From contig JAIWOH010000191.1 of assembly GCA_020216985.1 (NCBI GenBank), forward strand, positions 1 to 10,000: 10,000 bases of DNA, given 5' to 3'. Position numbers and translations under genes: made by a program. This DNA is from Nitrospira sp. GTDB taxonomy: Bacteria > Nitrospirota > Nitrospiria > Nitrospirales > Nitrospiraceae. Under the pieces are notes generated by a model. It saw only the letters and a list, made by a program, of their open reading frames with translations, was not told the origin of the DNA and did not search any database. Within the stretch, counting starts at the first letter, position 1. Each line of letters begins with the position of its first letter. Shown here piece by piece: positions 1 through 6,463 of this stretch.

Positions 1-128
1 GGTGCGCCGACCTCCTGCCGGTCTTGGGTAGGTCGCCATGCTTGAGTTGACGGATGCTTGATCGACGAGGAGAAGGGCCGACTGCCATTCGGGCGGACTA
101 TGTGGATGGCTTCTAAAAGGAGGGAAGG

Positions 129-1538
129 ATGAACGTGCGCGAGGTGTTGGAGTTCGCCAAGAAACACAGAGTGCAAATCGTCGATCTGAAATTCGTCGAT
201 TTGCCCGGTGTGTGGCAGCACATGAGCGTCCCCGTGAGTGAGCTGACGGAACAGTTGTTCAAGGACGGGTCGGGTCTCGATGGATCATCGATTCGCGGCT
301 GGAAAGCCATCAATAACAGCGATTTGTTGCTGATCCCCGACCCGGCGACGGCCTGTCTCGATCCTTTCACCGCGGTGCCGACGCTCAGTTTGACGGGCAA
401 CGTGGTGGACCCGGTTTCCCGGCAGAATTATGACCGCGATCCACGGTACGTGGCTCTGAAGGCCGAGAAGTATCTCCAAAGCACGAAAATCGCCGATACG
501 TCTTATTGGGGGCCGGAGGCGGAATTTTTTATCTTTGACCATGCGCGCTATGACCAAACGAGCCACAGCGGCTATTACTACCTCGACTCCGAGGAAGGCG
601 TCTGGAACATGGGCCAGGAGGGAGTCAATTTGGGTGGGAAGATCCGTCATAAGCAAGGCTACTTCCCCGTGGCGCCGGCGGACACGCAGCAAGATATCCG
701 AAGCGAGATGGTGCTCGAAATGGAAAAAGCCGGGATCGCTGTGGAAAAGCACCATCACGAGACGGCGACGGCCGGCCAAGCCGAAATCGACATCCGGTTC
801 GACACGCTTGTGAAAACGGCCGACAACATGATGATGTACAAGTACATCGTTAAAAACGTCGCGCGCCGGCACGGGAAAACGGTCACGTTCATGCCCAAGC
901 CCCTCTTCGGCGACGCGGGGTCCGGCATGCATACCCATCAGAGCCTGTGGAAAGACGGCAAGCCGTTGTTCGCTGGAAAAGAATATGCGGGCATCTCGCA
1001 ACTGTGTCTTTATTACATCGGGGGAATCCTCAAACACGCGCCGGCCCTGGCCGCCTTTACCAACCCGACGACCAACTCCTACAAACGGATCACGCCGGGA
1101 TTCGAAGCTCCCGTGTTGTTGGCCTATTCCAGCCGAAATCGCTCCGCCGGCATCCGCATTCCGATGTATTCGCCCAGCCCAAAGGCCAAGCGGATCGAAG
1201 TGCGGTTCCCGGACCCATCGTGCAATCCCTATCTCGCGTTTCCGGCGATGTTGATGGCGGGGTTGGACGGTATTCAGAACAAAATCAATCCGGGCGAGCC
1301 AGCGGAAAAAGATCTGTACGATCTCGATCCGAAAGAAGCCGCAGGCATCCCTACGATGCCGGGGAGCTTGGATGAAGCGATCGCCTGCCTGGAAAAAGAC
1401 TATCAGTTTTTGCTGAAAGGCGAGGTGTTTACTGAAGACCTGATCGAGGCCTGGATCAAGTACAAGCGGGACAAGGAAATTGATCCTGTCAGGTTACGGC
1501 CGCATCCCTACGAGTTTTTCCTGTATTACGACGTGTAG
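129..1538 (+). CDS. glnA: Type I glutamine synthetase
   Basis: ATP-dependent ligation of ammonia to glutamate, giving glutamine; a cytoplasmic dodecamer in this family and the entry point of ammonium assimilation. The 469-residue length equals that of enterobacterial GlnA. Visible signatures are the N-terminal beta-grasp motif DGSSIRGW (from D51), the metal-binding strand WGPEAEFF with E130 and E132, [13 protein letters not shown] with E211 and E219, [11 protein letters not shown] with H268 and H270, NPTTNSYKR, the flap residue E326 in TPGFEAP, and [13 protein letters not shown]. The adenylylation loop KDLYDLDP is intact and its tyrosine is residue 397, essentially the position modified in Escherichia coli. 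This makes it a GSI-beta enzyme and a likely target of the GlnE-type genes further right. The start is set by AAGGAGG at 117-123, five bases before ATG. The next gene converges on it, so glnA ends its transcription unit here. No sigma-54 site was found in the 128 bases upstream. Confidence 0.98.
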   Translation: MNVREVLEFAKKHRVQIVDLKFVDLPGVWQHMSVPVSELTEQLFKDGSGLDGSSIRGWKAINNSDLLLIPDPATACLDPFTAVPTLSLTGNVVDPVSRQNYDRDPRYVALKAEKYLQSTKIADTSYWGPEAEFFIFDHARYDQTSHSGYYYLDSEEGVWNMGQEGVNLGGKIRHKQGYFPVAPADTQQDIRSEMVLEMEKAGIAVEKHHHETATAGQAEIDIRFDTLVKTADNMMMYKYIVKNVARRHGKTVTFMPKPLFGDAGSGMHTHQSLWKDGKPLFAGKEYAGISQLCLYYIGGILKHAPALAAFTNPTTNSYKRITPGFEAPVLLAYSSRNRSAGIRIPMYSPSPKAKRIEVRFPDPSCNPYLAFPAMLMAGLDGIQNKINPGEPAEKDLYDLDPKEAAGIPTMPGSLDEAIACLEKDYQFLLKGEVFTEDLIEAWIKYKRDKEIDPVRLRPHPYEFFLYYDV

Positions 1539-1602
1539 CGGGGGACACAAGGAGGCGAAGAGGCATCCGCCGAGTCCTGTTGCGGAGAAGCCATGAAGGC
1601 GG

Positions 1603-2022
1603 TTAGGGGGTCCGGCAGACGATTTTCCCCAGGCTGTGATCGACGCTCTGCGGCTCGATCGGTTGCCAGTTGGCGTTTTCGATGTACCCGCTCCTTGATT
1701 TGCCGGTCGCCATGTTCCGCGAAAACTCCACGACCTGTAAGATCCGAACGCGCCACAGGCGGCAGTCGAATTGCTTGTGAGTCGTCGCCGATAGAAAACG
1801 AGGAGTCGGGGACTCTCCCATCCACCGTACGTCAATCAACTGCCAGACCGTGACCCAATTTCCATCTCGGTGTATTGTGTCGGGATCATAGTGCACGACC
1901 TGTTTGCTTCGGGGCTGATGGCGTTTATCGAGCGCAATCCACCCGCCCCACACGGGGGAACCGTGCAAGAACAGGGCAACCGGAAGCACAAGGCCGATAA
2001 GCGGAGCCAGTCGGAAGTTCAT
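1603..2022 (-). CDS. Secreted surface-adhesin E-like protein
   Basis: A 139-residue predicted exported protein. Residues 1-26 form a signal peptide: a short basic start (MNFR), a hydrophobic core of about 15 residues and a small-residue region near SPVWG. The mature part resembles the surface-adhesin E family: W28 near its start, YDPDTI (45-50), an R-x-G-x-x-V-x-V-W segment ending at W60, S78, K83, FDC (85-87), W119-x-P121 and a C-terminal cysteine, C136. C87 and C136 could form a disulfide. Its exact role is unknown; homologues are named from an adhesin of Haemophilus, and no ligand can be inferred here. An upstream in-frame ATG at 2136 would add 38 residues ahead of the signal peptide, so the start at 2022 is preferred, although no good Shine-Dalgarno precedes it. 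It is convergent with glnA and divergent from the CBS gene. Exported: fairly sure. Family: likely. Confidence 0.75.
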   Translation of the reverse strand: MNFRLAPLIGLVLPVALFLHGSPVWGGWIALDKRHQPRSKQVVHYDPDTIHRDGNWVTVWQLIDVRWMGESPTPRFLSATTHKQFDCRLWRVRILQVVEFSRNMATGKSRSGYIENANWQPIEPQSVDHSLGKIVCRTP

Positions 2023-2148
2023 TGAAACGAAACAGGTTTGGAGAGGGCGGTTAACTTCATTTTTCGGCTCACTTTGCCTGATTTTAGAAATCGGTTGCAA
2101 GCCTCTCTGCGTAAAAGCTGGTCGGCGCGGGGTCATGAAACGGTGAGT

Positions 2149-2171
2149 CGGTTGCGCTGCCCGCGCAACCG
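2149..2171. repeat. Perfect 9-bp inverted repeat upstream of the CBS gene
   Basis: The arms CGGTTGCGC (2149-2157) and GCGCAACCG (2163-2171) are perfectly complementary with a 5-base loop. No T-run follows on either strand, so it is not a standard intrinsic terminator. It lies in the divergent region between the secreted-protein gene and the CBS gene, about 65 bases before the CBS start, and could be an operator or an RNA hairpin. Confidence 0.6.
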
Positions 2172-2181
2172 GAAAAATGCC

Positions 2182-2208
2182 TTGAGCCCTCTACGCGCTT
2201 GAGATAAT
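2182..2208 (+). promoter_or_regulatory. Possible sigma-70 type promoter of the CBS gene
   Basis: A GATAAT hexamer (2203-2208, five of six matches to the -10 consensus) lies 27 bases before the start codon at 2236. TTGAGC (2182-2187) is a -35 candidate, but the 15-base spacer is shorter than usual. Transcription would start near 2215, just ahead of the Shine-Dalgarno. The call is weak and based on motif resemblance only. Confidence 0.3.
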
Positions 2209-2235
2209 CTTCCCGCGCAGGGAGGGGAGGAGATC

Positions 2236-3009
2236 ATGCCGAAACACGTTCGCACGGGATTGACGAGAAGCGACATCTTGAAACGATACATTGAGCGATT
2301 CAAGCGACAGATCGACAGGTTCCAACCGTTTCTCTCGCGCAAACGGGCATCCGTGTCGATCGATGATTTCGACGAAGAGGCCGAAGAACTGATCGCACAA
2401 GTCTTCGGGGCCGCCTCCGATCAGGCCGAGGCGTACGTGTACGCCAAAACGGGAGAATCCGCGCTTCTGCCGGAGGAAGCGCAGGAAACGGGTGTCCATG
2501 ACATGGAGCGTGAGAGTCTTCAACAGCGGCGACAGGTCTTGGAAAGCTGCCTGGCCGACTTGGAGATGAGGAGCCGCATCCTGGTGGGCAGACCCGTAAC
2601 CCAGAAGGGCGGAAGAGAAGAACGGACGTTGGTCCGGCACTACACGTCGTATGACGTGCGAAGCATTGCTCGGACGTCCACGATCAAAGAGGTGGGGAAG
2701 ACGTTCCAAAAATATCGAATCGACGCACTGATCGTGGATGACGGCTCCCGCTACATCGGGATCATTACCGATTCCGATCTGAGTCGAAAAGTCATCGCCA
2801 AGGGTCTTGATCCCAATACCACGACGGTGGCCTCCTGTATGAGTCGTTCCATCGTGACGATCGAAGAGGACGAACCCCTGGCCGATGCGCTCGCGCTCAT
2901 GAAAAAACACGTGATCAGACATATTCCCGTCACCGCCGACGGGACCATTATCGGTGTCTTGTCCGCGTCGGATCTCCTCCGTGCCTTGGAGGATCGACTG
3001 TCTTCCTGA
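2236..3009 (+). CDS. CBS-domain protein with helical N-terminal region
   Basis: A 257-residue cytoplasmic protein with no signal or membrane segment. Residues 1-135 are charged and probably helical (R/K-rich start, an acidic DDFDEEAEEL segment near 43-52, a QQRRQVLESCLADLEMR helix near 96-112); I do not recognise this part. Residues 139-195 form the first CBS domain (STIKEVGKTF...DALIVDD...YIGIITDSDL) and 197-252 the second (ASCMSRSIVTIEEDEPLADAL...IRHIPV...IIGVLSASDLL). Such pairs fold into a Bateman module that commonly binds adenine nucleotides, so a regulatory role sensing energy state is plausible, but the output partner is unknown. The start is supported by the GGGGAGGAG purine run ending four bases before ATG. 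It is transcribed away from the secreted-protein gene and followed by a 255-base gap, so it is probably monocistronic. Confidence 0.92.
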   Translation: MPKHVRTGLTRSDILKRYIERFKRQIDRFQPFLSRKRASVSIDDFDEEAEELIAQVFGAASDQAEAYVYAKTGESALLPEEAQETGVHDMERESLQQRRQVLESCLADLEMRSRILVGRPVTQKGGREERTLVRHYTSYDVRSIARTSTIKEVGKTFQKYRIDALIVDDGSRYIGIITDSDLSRKVIAKGLDPNTTTVASCMSRSIVTIEEDEPLADALALMKKHVIRHIPVTADGTIIGVLSASDLLRALEDRLSS

Positions 3010-3174
3010 ACCCTGCCCGGATCGTACCCTGTGGCAAAGCGGGCAAGGTGCAATCGGCTTCACTCCACCAAGATCCAACGTATTGAATGTTGAAGCTGTA
3101 CGATCTAGGCCATTCTGTCGGGATCTTCCTTCTGTCCCCCTGTCGAAAAGATTGATGAAAGCATTGAAAAAATA

Positions 3175-3194
3175 GGCAAAATTTGACATTTGCC
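3175..3194. repeat. Small inverted repeat enclosing a TTGACA hexamer
   Basis: GGCAAA (3175-3180) and TTTGCC (3189-3194) form a 6-bp inverted repeat. A perfect TTGACA (3183-3188) lies in its centre. It directly precedes the sigma-54-like element at 3196, so it could be an operator, but palindromes this short also occur by chance. Confidence 0.35.
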
Positions 3195-3195
3195 A

Positions 3196-3211
3196 AGGCC
3201 TTGTTTTTGCT
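3196..3211 (+). promoter_or_regulatory. Candidate sigma-54 (-24/-12) promoter of the TPR-PilZ gene
   Basis: The sequence AGGCCTTGTTTTTGCT has the invariant GG and GC separated by exactly ten bases and an intact TTGC, matching the -24/-12 consensus except at the first T and at the A and C after GGC. Transcription would start near 3222, giving a leader of about 43 bases. Alternatively the perfect TTGACA at 3183-3188 could be a sigma-70 -35 box, but no good -10 lies 16-18 bases downstream. Confidence 0.35.
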
Positions 3212-3248
3212 GTGGTAGTCATGGCCCTTTAAGTGGGACGAGCACGAA

Positions 3249-3255
3249 AAGGAGG
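3249..3255 (+). promoter_or_regulatory. Ribosome binding site that fixes the TPR-PilZ start
   Basis: A full AAGGAGG lies nine bases before the ATG at 3265. An earlier in-frame ATG at 3190 lies upstream of this site, overlaps the promoter-like elements and has no Shine-Dalgarno, so 3265 is taken as the real start. Confidence 0.8.
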
Positions 3256-3264
3256 ATTTCCGAA

Positions 3265-4224
3265 ATGGCCCAGCGAATGTCTGCGGCCGATCTCTATCGG
3301 CGCGGGTTGGTGCTGAAAAAAGCGCACATGTTCCATATGGCGATCGAGGATTTCGAGCAAGCCGCGCGCGATCCACACTATGCTCCCCAGGCGTATATTC
3401 AGATGGCATTGTGCTGGAGGGACCTCGGTCGCGCTGACGAAGCCGTCGCGGCGTTTCGTCAAGCGGCGGCGTCTCCCGTTCTGTCTTCCGAGGAACGGTT
3501 GCACGTGTTCTATCACATGGCCCGGTTGTTGGAGGAGCAGGGCCGGTTTTCTGAAAGTTTGGAGCTTTATGGGGTGATTAGAAAAGAGAGCCCCGGCTTT
3601 GGTGACGTGGCGCTCCGCATCAAGCGTCTCTGCACCGGAAAAGGCGGATCGGTGACGGCGACTCGTGGTTCGCGTTCGATTCGCCGAGCAACGGGTCCTT
3701 CGTGGGGGCTTTGGGTCAAATCGTTTCTCCAGCAAACCGAGAAGTGGCTAGATCGAACCTCTCAAACCATGTCGAGAGGCTCTGAGAATCGGCTCGGTCA
3801 TCCTCGGAAGCAAGGTCGTGGCCTGAGCGGGATCGGGATCGGGATGCGTTCCCTCTCAGGGACAGGCCCGCATGACGACACAGGGGATGGCCAGGCGTTG
3901 AAAAAACGGACCGTCGAGCATCGTCGGTGCGAGCGCGTACCGATTCGCCTGCCAAGCTCTTTTGCCGTCAAAGGGCGCATGGTTGCCGGCAAAGGCGAGG
4001 TATGTGACCTGTCTCCCTGGGGATGTCGGATCAGCAGCGCGGTGTCCGTTCCGATCGGCACCGACGTGCAGTGCTGCATTTTTTCAGGTCGTTCCGGCGA
4101 TGCCCTCCTGATTGAGGGGGCGACGGTGCGCTGGATCGGTCCGAGGGAGTTCGGTCTTGCCTTCACCAAAATCAGCCCGGCCGTGCAAGAGCAATTGGTA
4201 CGGTTGTGCAGAGCCGCCGCCTGA
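3265..4224 (+). CDS. TPR-PilZ domain protein, predicted c-di-GMP effector
   Basis: A 319-residue cytoplasmic protein. Residues 7-113 hold about three TPR-like helix pairs (YRRGLVLKKAHMFHMAIEDF; AYIQMALCWRDLGRADEAVAAF; VFYHMARLLEEQGRFSESLELY), a protein-binding scaffold. Residues 125-215 are a basic, Gly/Ser-rich linker of low complexity. Residues 219-313 form a PilZ domain with both signature motifs: R220-x-x-x-R224 (RRCER) and D248-x-S250-x-x-G253 (DLSPWG). These motifs bind cyclic di-GMP in the family, so ligand binding is likely to be functional. In general PilZ proteins pass c-di-GMP signals to motility, exopolysaccharide or secretion systems; which system is involved here cannot be told. 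It stands alone with its own promoter region, and its 3' end is followed at once by overlapping inverted repeats. Confident about the PilZ domain, moderately so about the TPRs. Confidence 0.93.
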   Translation: MAQRMSAADLYRRGLVLKKAHMFHMAIEDFEQAARDPHYAPQAYIQMALCWRDLGRADEAVAAFRQAAASPVLSSEERLHVFYHMARLLEEQGRFSESLELYGVIRKESPGFGDVALRIKRLCTGKGGSVTATRGSRSIRRATGPSWGLWVKSFLQQTEKWLDRTSQTMSRGSENRLGHPRKQGRGLSGIGIGMRSLSGTGPHDDTGDGQALKKRTVEHRRCERVPIRLPSSFAVKGRMVAGKGEVCDLSPWGCRISSAVSVPIGTDVQCCIFSGRSGDALLIEGATVRWIGPREFGLAFTKISPAVQEQLVRLCRAAA

Positions 4225-4260
4225 CAACCGATCATGCGGAGGCGGTTGTTACCGCCGCAT
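4224..4260. repeat. Two overlapping, mutually exclusive hairpins after the PilZ gene
   Basis: Hairpin A pairs ACAACCG (4224-4230) with CGGTTGT (4243-4249). Hairpin B pairs ATGC (4234-4237) and GGCGGT (4241-4246) with ACCGCC (4251-4256) and GCAT (4257-4260) around a TGTT loop, with a 3-base bulge. They share 4243-4249, so only one can form at a time. They start at the stop codon of the plus-strand gene and lie beyond the 3' end of the minus-strand gene, so a terminator role is most likely, though no strong T-tract follows. Confidence 0.45.
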
Positions 4261-4350
4261 CTGTCCTTCTCGCGCCTTGCGTGAAGCTTCCTCCGCGAAG
4301 AGGGTGAAACGCAGCGACGGTGGGAAACGGAAGTGTGTGGGGAGAAGAAA

Positions 4351-4626
4351 TCAGGGAAGCGCCGCTGAGTGCGGCTCTCTAGGTTGGACCTTCTCAGATC
4401 CCTCGAGGAAACCGGCAGGTCGAGGAGAAGCCGGCCGCAACTCATATTCGAAATTCCGGCGCTGTAAGCAAATCGCTCCTTGCCGACTCAAGGCATCCAC
4501 ACTCGTAAACACCTGGCTCCAGGTCCATTCCGGCAGGCACAACAGCAGTTCCTCGAGTGAAATAGTTCCCCGTGCATGAACAATGGCCAAGATTCTCGCC
4601 CCCGTGCCCTCCGTCACGATGCTCAT
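4351..4626 (-). CDS. Small predicted winged-helix protein, unknown function
   Basis: A 91-residue protein of unknown function. Residues 1-65 look like a compact helix-turn-helix or winged-helix unit: TGARILAIVHARGTISLEEL (helices 1-2), WTWSQVFTSVDALSRQGAI (probable recognition helix, near 34-52) and a beta-hairpin-like CLQRRNFEYELRP. The tail (66-91) is Pro/Ser/Glu-rich and probably disordered. I recall similar short proteins annotated as hypothetical in Nitrospira genomes, which I cannot verify here. The start at 4626 is chosen because GGAGG (4633-4637) lies six bases upstream; a longer reading from 4701 would put 25 basic, unrelated residues in front. It is in the same direction as the CBS-pair gene, 157 bases downstream of it. 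DNA binding is inferred from predicted fold only. Confidence 0.72.
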   Translation of the reverse strand: MSIVTEGTGARILAIVHARGTISLEELLLCLPEWTWSQVFTSVDALSRQGAICLQRRNFEYELRPASPRPAGFLEGSEKVQPREPHSAALP

Positions 4627-4783
4627 GTGAGGCCTCCATGGGCTGAAAAGGCGATGATCATGTGGCTGCGCACTCCCTTCACGTATTCCAAGCCCAGGCA
4701 TCCGTCAGATCGAGACGGCGCACCCGGCTCCCTAAGGCAAGGTCACCGGACACGAGCAATTCTCCCGATCGGCTGTCGGCATG

Positions 4784-5167
4784 CTAAAAGTCATCGGTTG
4801 AAACCGGGCGGAGAAGATCCCGAACCGACAGGACCCCCACGACGGTGTCGGCCTTGCGCACCACGAGATGCCGGACACCGTATCGATACATCAGGTCGGC
4901 GGCTTCCGTAATGGGACGTCGTTCATCAATGCCGATGAGCGGGGCGCTCATGATCACGCCGATCGGAAACAGAGACGGTTCTTGGCCGTTCCCCAACACT
5001 TTCCTCACGATGTCCGATTCCGTCACAATGCCGACAATGTGGCGATCATGTTCCACCAGAATGCTGCCGACGCGGTGGGTCGACATGGACCGGGCCGCTT
5101 CGACGGTGGTCATCGTTCCAGGTCCTGTCACCAGTTTGTGATTCATGAGTTGTCCGACTGTGACCAT
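4784..5167 (-). CDS. Stand-alone CBS-pair (Bateman) protein
   Basis: A 127-residue protein made almost entirely of two CBS domains: residues 5-60 (VGQLMNHKLVTG...AARSMSTHRVGSILV...IVGIVTESDIVRKVL) and 69-121 (GVIMSAPLIGIDERRPITEAADLMYRYGVRHLVV...VVGVLSVRDLL). There is no attached enzyme or channel, so it probably acts in trans as a nucleotide-sensing regulator; its partner is unknown. Two ATG codons lie six bases apart (5173 and 5167). The AAGGGGG run (5175-5181) sits one base before the first and seven before the second, so 5167 is preferred; using 5173 would add Met-Ser. It is divergent from the mrr gene and upstream of the small winged-helix gene. It differs from the CBS protein at 2236 in having no N-terminal region. 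Confidence 0.93.
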   Translation of the reverse strand: MVTVGQLMNHKLVTGPGTMTTVEAARSMSTHRVGSILVEHDRHIVGIVTESDIVRKVLGNGQEPSLFPIGVIMSAPLIGIDERRPITEAADLMYRYGVRHLVVRKADTVVGVLSVRDLLRPVSTDDF

Positions 5168-5308
5168 CGACATTCCCCCTTTGTGAGGTATTCGTCAAGA
5201 AATTTGTCCTTCTTGTTTGGAGACGATGGTATCGGCCGTGCATTGCGGGACCATGTCGGCTTTGTAAAGCTTGCGTTAACCCTGCCGGTTGCATCACGGT
5301 AGGTAGCG

Positions 5309-5337
5309 TTGACAAAGAGGGGAGCCTGCGCAACAAT
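5309..5337 (+). promoter_or_regulatory. Probable sigma-70 promoter of the mrr-like gene
   Basis: A perfect TTGACA (5309-5314), a 17-base spacer and AACAAT (5332-5337, four of six matches to the -10) point toward the mrr-like gene. Transcription would begin near 5344, leaving a leader of about 68 bases. Motif-based only. Confidence 0.42.
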
Positions 5338-5411
5338 CGCGCGCCTGCGCGGGACGCCGAAACGCATTGCGCCGCCGGTATCTCTTGTGCCGTTCAGGAT
5401 GAAGCTTTGCC

Positions 5412-6321
5412 ATGGCCATACCGGATTACCAATCCATCATGCTTCCCCTGCTCCAGTTCACAGCCGATGACAAAGAACATTCCCTTCGGGAGGCAATCGA
5501 GAGCTTGTCGACCGAGTTTGGGCTTACGGAGGAGGAGAAGAAGGAATTGTTGCCGAGCGGGCAGCAACCAACCTTTGAGAACCGCGTCAGGTGGGCGCGA
5601 ACCTACCTGGTGAAGTCGGTCTTGCTTGAGGCTCCACGTCGAGGGTTTTTCCGTATCATACAGCGTGGGCGCGATATCCTTGTCACAAAGACCGACCGCA
5701 ATCACTGTCAAATTCTTGGAGCAGTTTCCGGAGTTTCTCGACTTCCGTACCAAGCGCCATGAGTCCAAAGAAGAGATTCAGTTGCCTGGAAATAGGAGTC
5801 TGCAAACACCAGGGGAACTCCTCGAAAGTGCATACCAAAAATTACGCGAAGACCTTGCGGCCGAATTGCTGAACACGGTCAAGGAATGCTCGCCAGCTTT
5901 CTTTGAGCGGTTGGTCATCGATGTTTTGGTGAAAATGGGATATGGCGGTTCCCGCAAGGAAGCAGGAAAAGCCATCGGCCGTAGTGGCGATGAAGGTATT
6001 GACGGAATCATCAATGAAGATCGTCTCGGTCTCGATGTCATTTATATTCAGGCGAAGCGCTGGAAAGATCCGATCGGCCGTCCGGAGATCCAAAAGTTCG
6101 TCGGGGCTCTACAGGGGCACAGAGCCAACAAAGGCATCTTCATCACCACGTCCGGCTTCACGCGGGAAGCCCAAGACTATGTGACCAAAATCAATTCAAA
6201 GATCGTCCTCATCGATGGTGAGGACTTATCCCAGCTTATGATCGATCACAATGTCGGGGTCACACCGGTTATGTCCTATGAGGCGAAGAAAATTGACAGC
6301 GATTATTTCTTTGAGGAGTAA
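5412..6321 (+). pseudogene. mrr: Mrr-type restriction endonuclease, frameshifted
   Basis: Two overlapping frames together give one Mrr protein. Frame 1 from ATG 5412 supplies the N-terminal winged-helix specificity domain (residues 1-93, MAIPDYQSIMLPLL to RGRDILVTK). After about 5691 the homology continues one base forward (PTAITVKFLEQFPEFLDF) and runs to the stop at 6321. Removing one base near 5691 gives 302 residues, close to the roughly 304 of E. coli Mrr. The C-terminal Mrr_cat domain has the PD-(D/E)xK elements: E165 in FFERLVIDVL, D197 in GDEGIDGII and Q213-A-K215 in IYIQAKRW (corrected numbering). Mrr is a type IV enzyme cleaving foreign methylated DNA, and no methyltransferase is nearby, as expected. 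As written, translation ends at 5762 without the nuclease. It may be a true pseudogene, a phase-variable or silenced nuclease, or a sequencing error. The Shine-Dalgarno (AGGA, 5396-5399) is weak and distant. Confidence 0.9.
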
Positions 6322-6360
6322 GACGGCAAACACGCCAGGGAGATGAATTTCCGACAAGAA

Positions 6361-6380
6361 GGAGCGAAAGGCTTCGCTCC
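6361..6380. terminator. Hairpin between convergent genes, likely bidirectional terminator
   Basis: GGAGCGAA (6361-6368) pairs perfectly with TTCGCTCC (6373-6380) around a 4-base loop. On the plus strand it is followed by ATTTATC, and on the minus strand by TTCTTGT, both T-rich. It lies between the 3' ends of the mrr-like gene (40 bases away) and the minus-strand GlnE-like gene (84 bases away), as expected of a shared terminator. Confidence 0.62.
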
Positions 6381-6463
6381 ATTTATCATAAACGGACACC
6401 CTGCCGGAATCGTACTTTAGAGAACAATCATTTCTCTCCCGGCTTTTGCATCGTCACCTGCTC

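Noticed and set aside
1..128. A sigma-54 or sigma-70 promoter for glnA
   Set aside because: No GG-N10-GC with TTGC was found, and TTGACG at 47-52 has no -10 at a suitable distance; the promoter may lie left of the window.
285..1037. A 250-codon minus-strand open frame opposite glnA
   Set aside because: Shadow of the unambiguous glutamine synthetase reading frame.
1539..1602. A terminator between glnA and the convergent secreted-protein gene
   Set aside because: Only 5-bp complementary arms without a T-tract were seen, too weak to call.
2954..3175. A 73-codon frame overlapping the end of the CBS gene
   Set aside because: No ribosome binding site, no recognisable domain, and it starts inside the second CBS domain in another frame.
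2191..3222. A 343-codon open frame on the minus strand opposite the CBS gene
   Set aside because: It is the antisense shadow of a well-supported CBS protein, has no family resemblance and no ribosome binding site.
3190..3264. A 25-residue N-terminal extension of the TPR-PilZ protein
   Set aside because: It lies over promoter-like sequence, has no Shine-Dalgarno, and the AAGGAGG at 3249-3255 supports the ATG at 3265.
5626..6321. The downstream Mrr frame as an independent gene starting at 5626
   Set aside because: Its first 20 or so residues overlap and contradict the conserved upstream frame; homology only begins near 5692, so it is the displaced end of one mrr gene.
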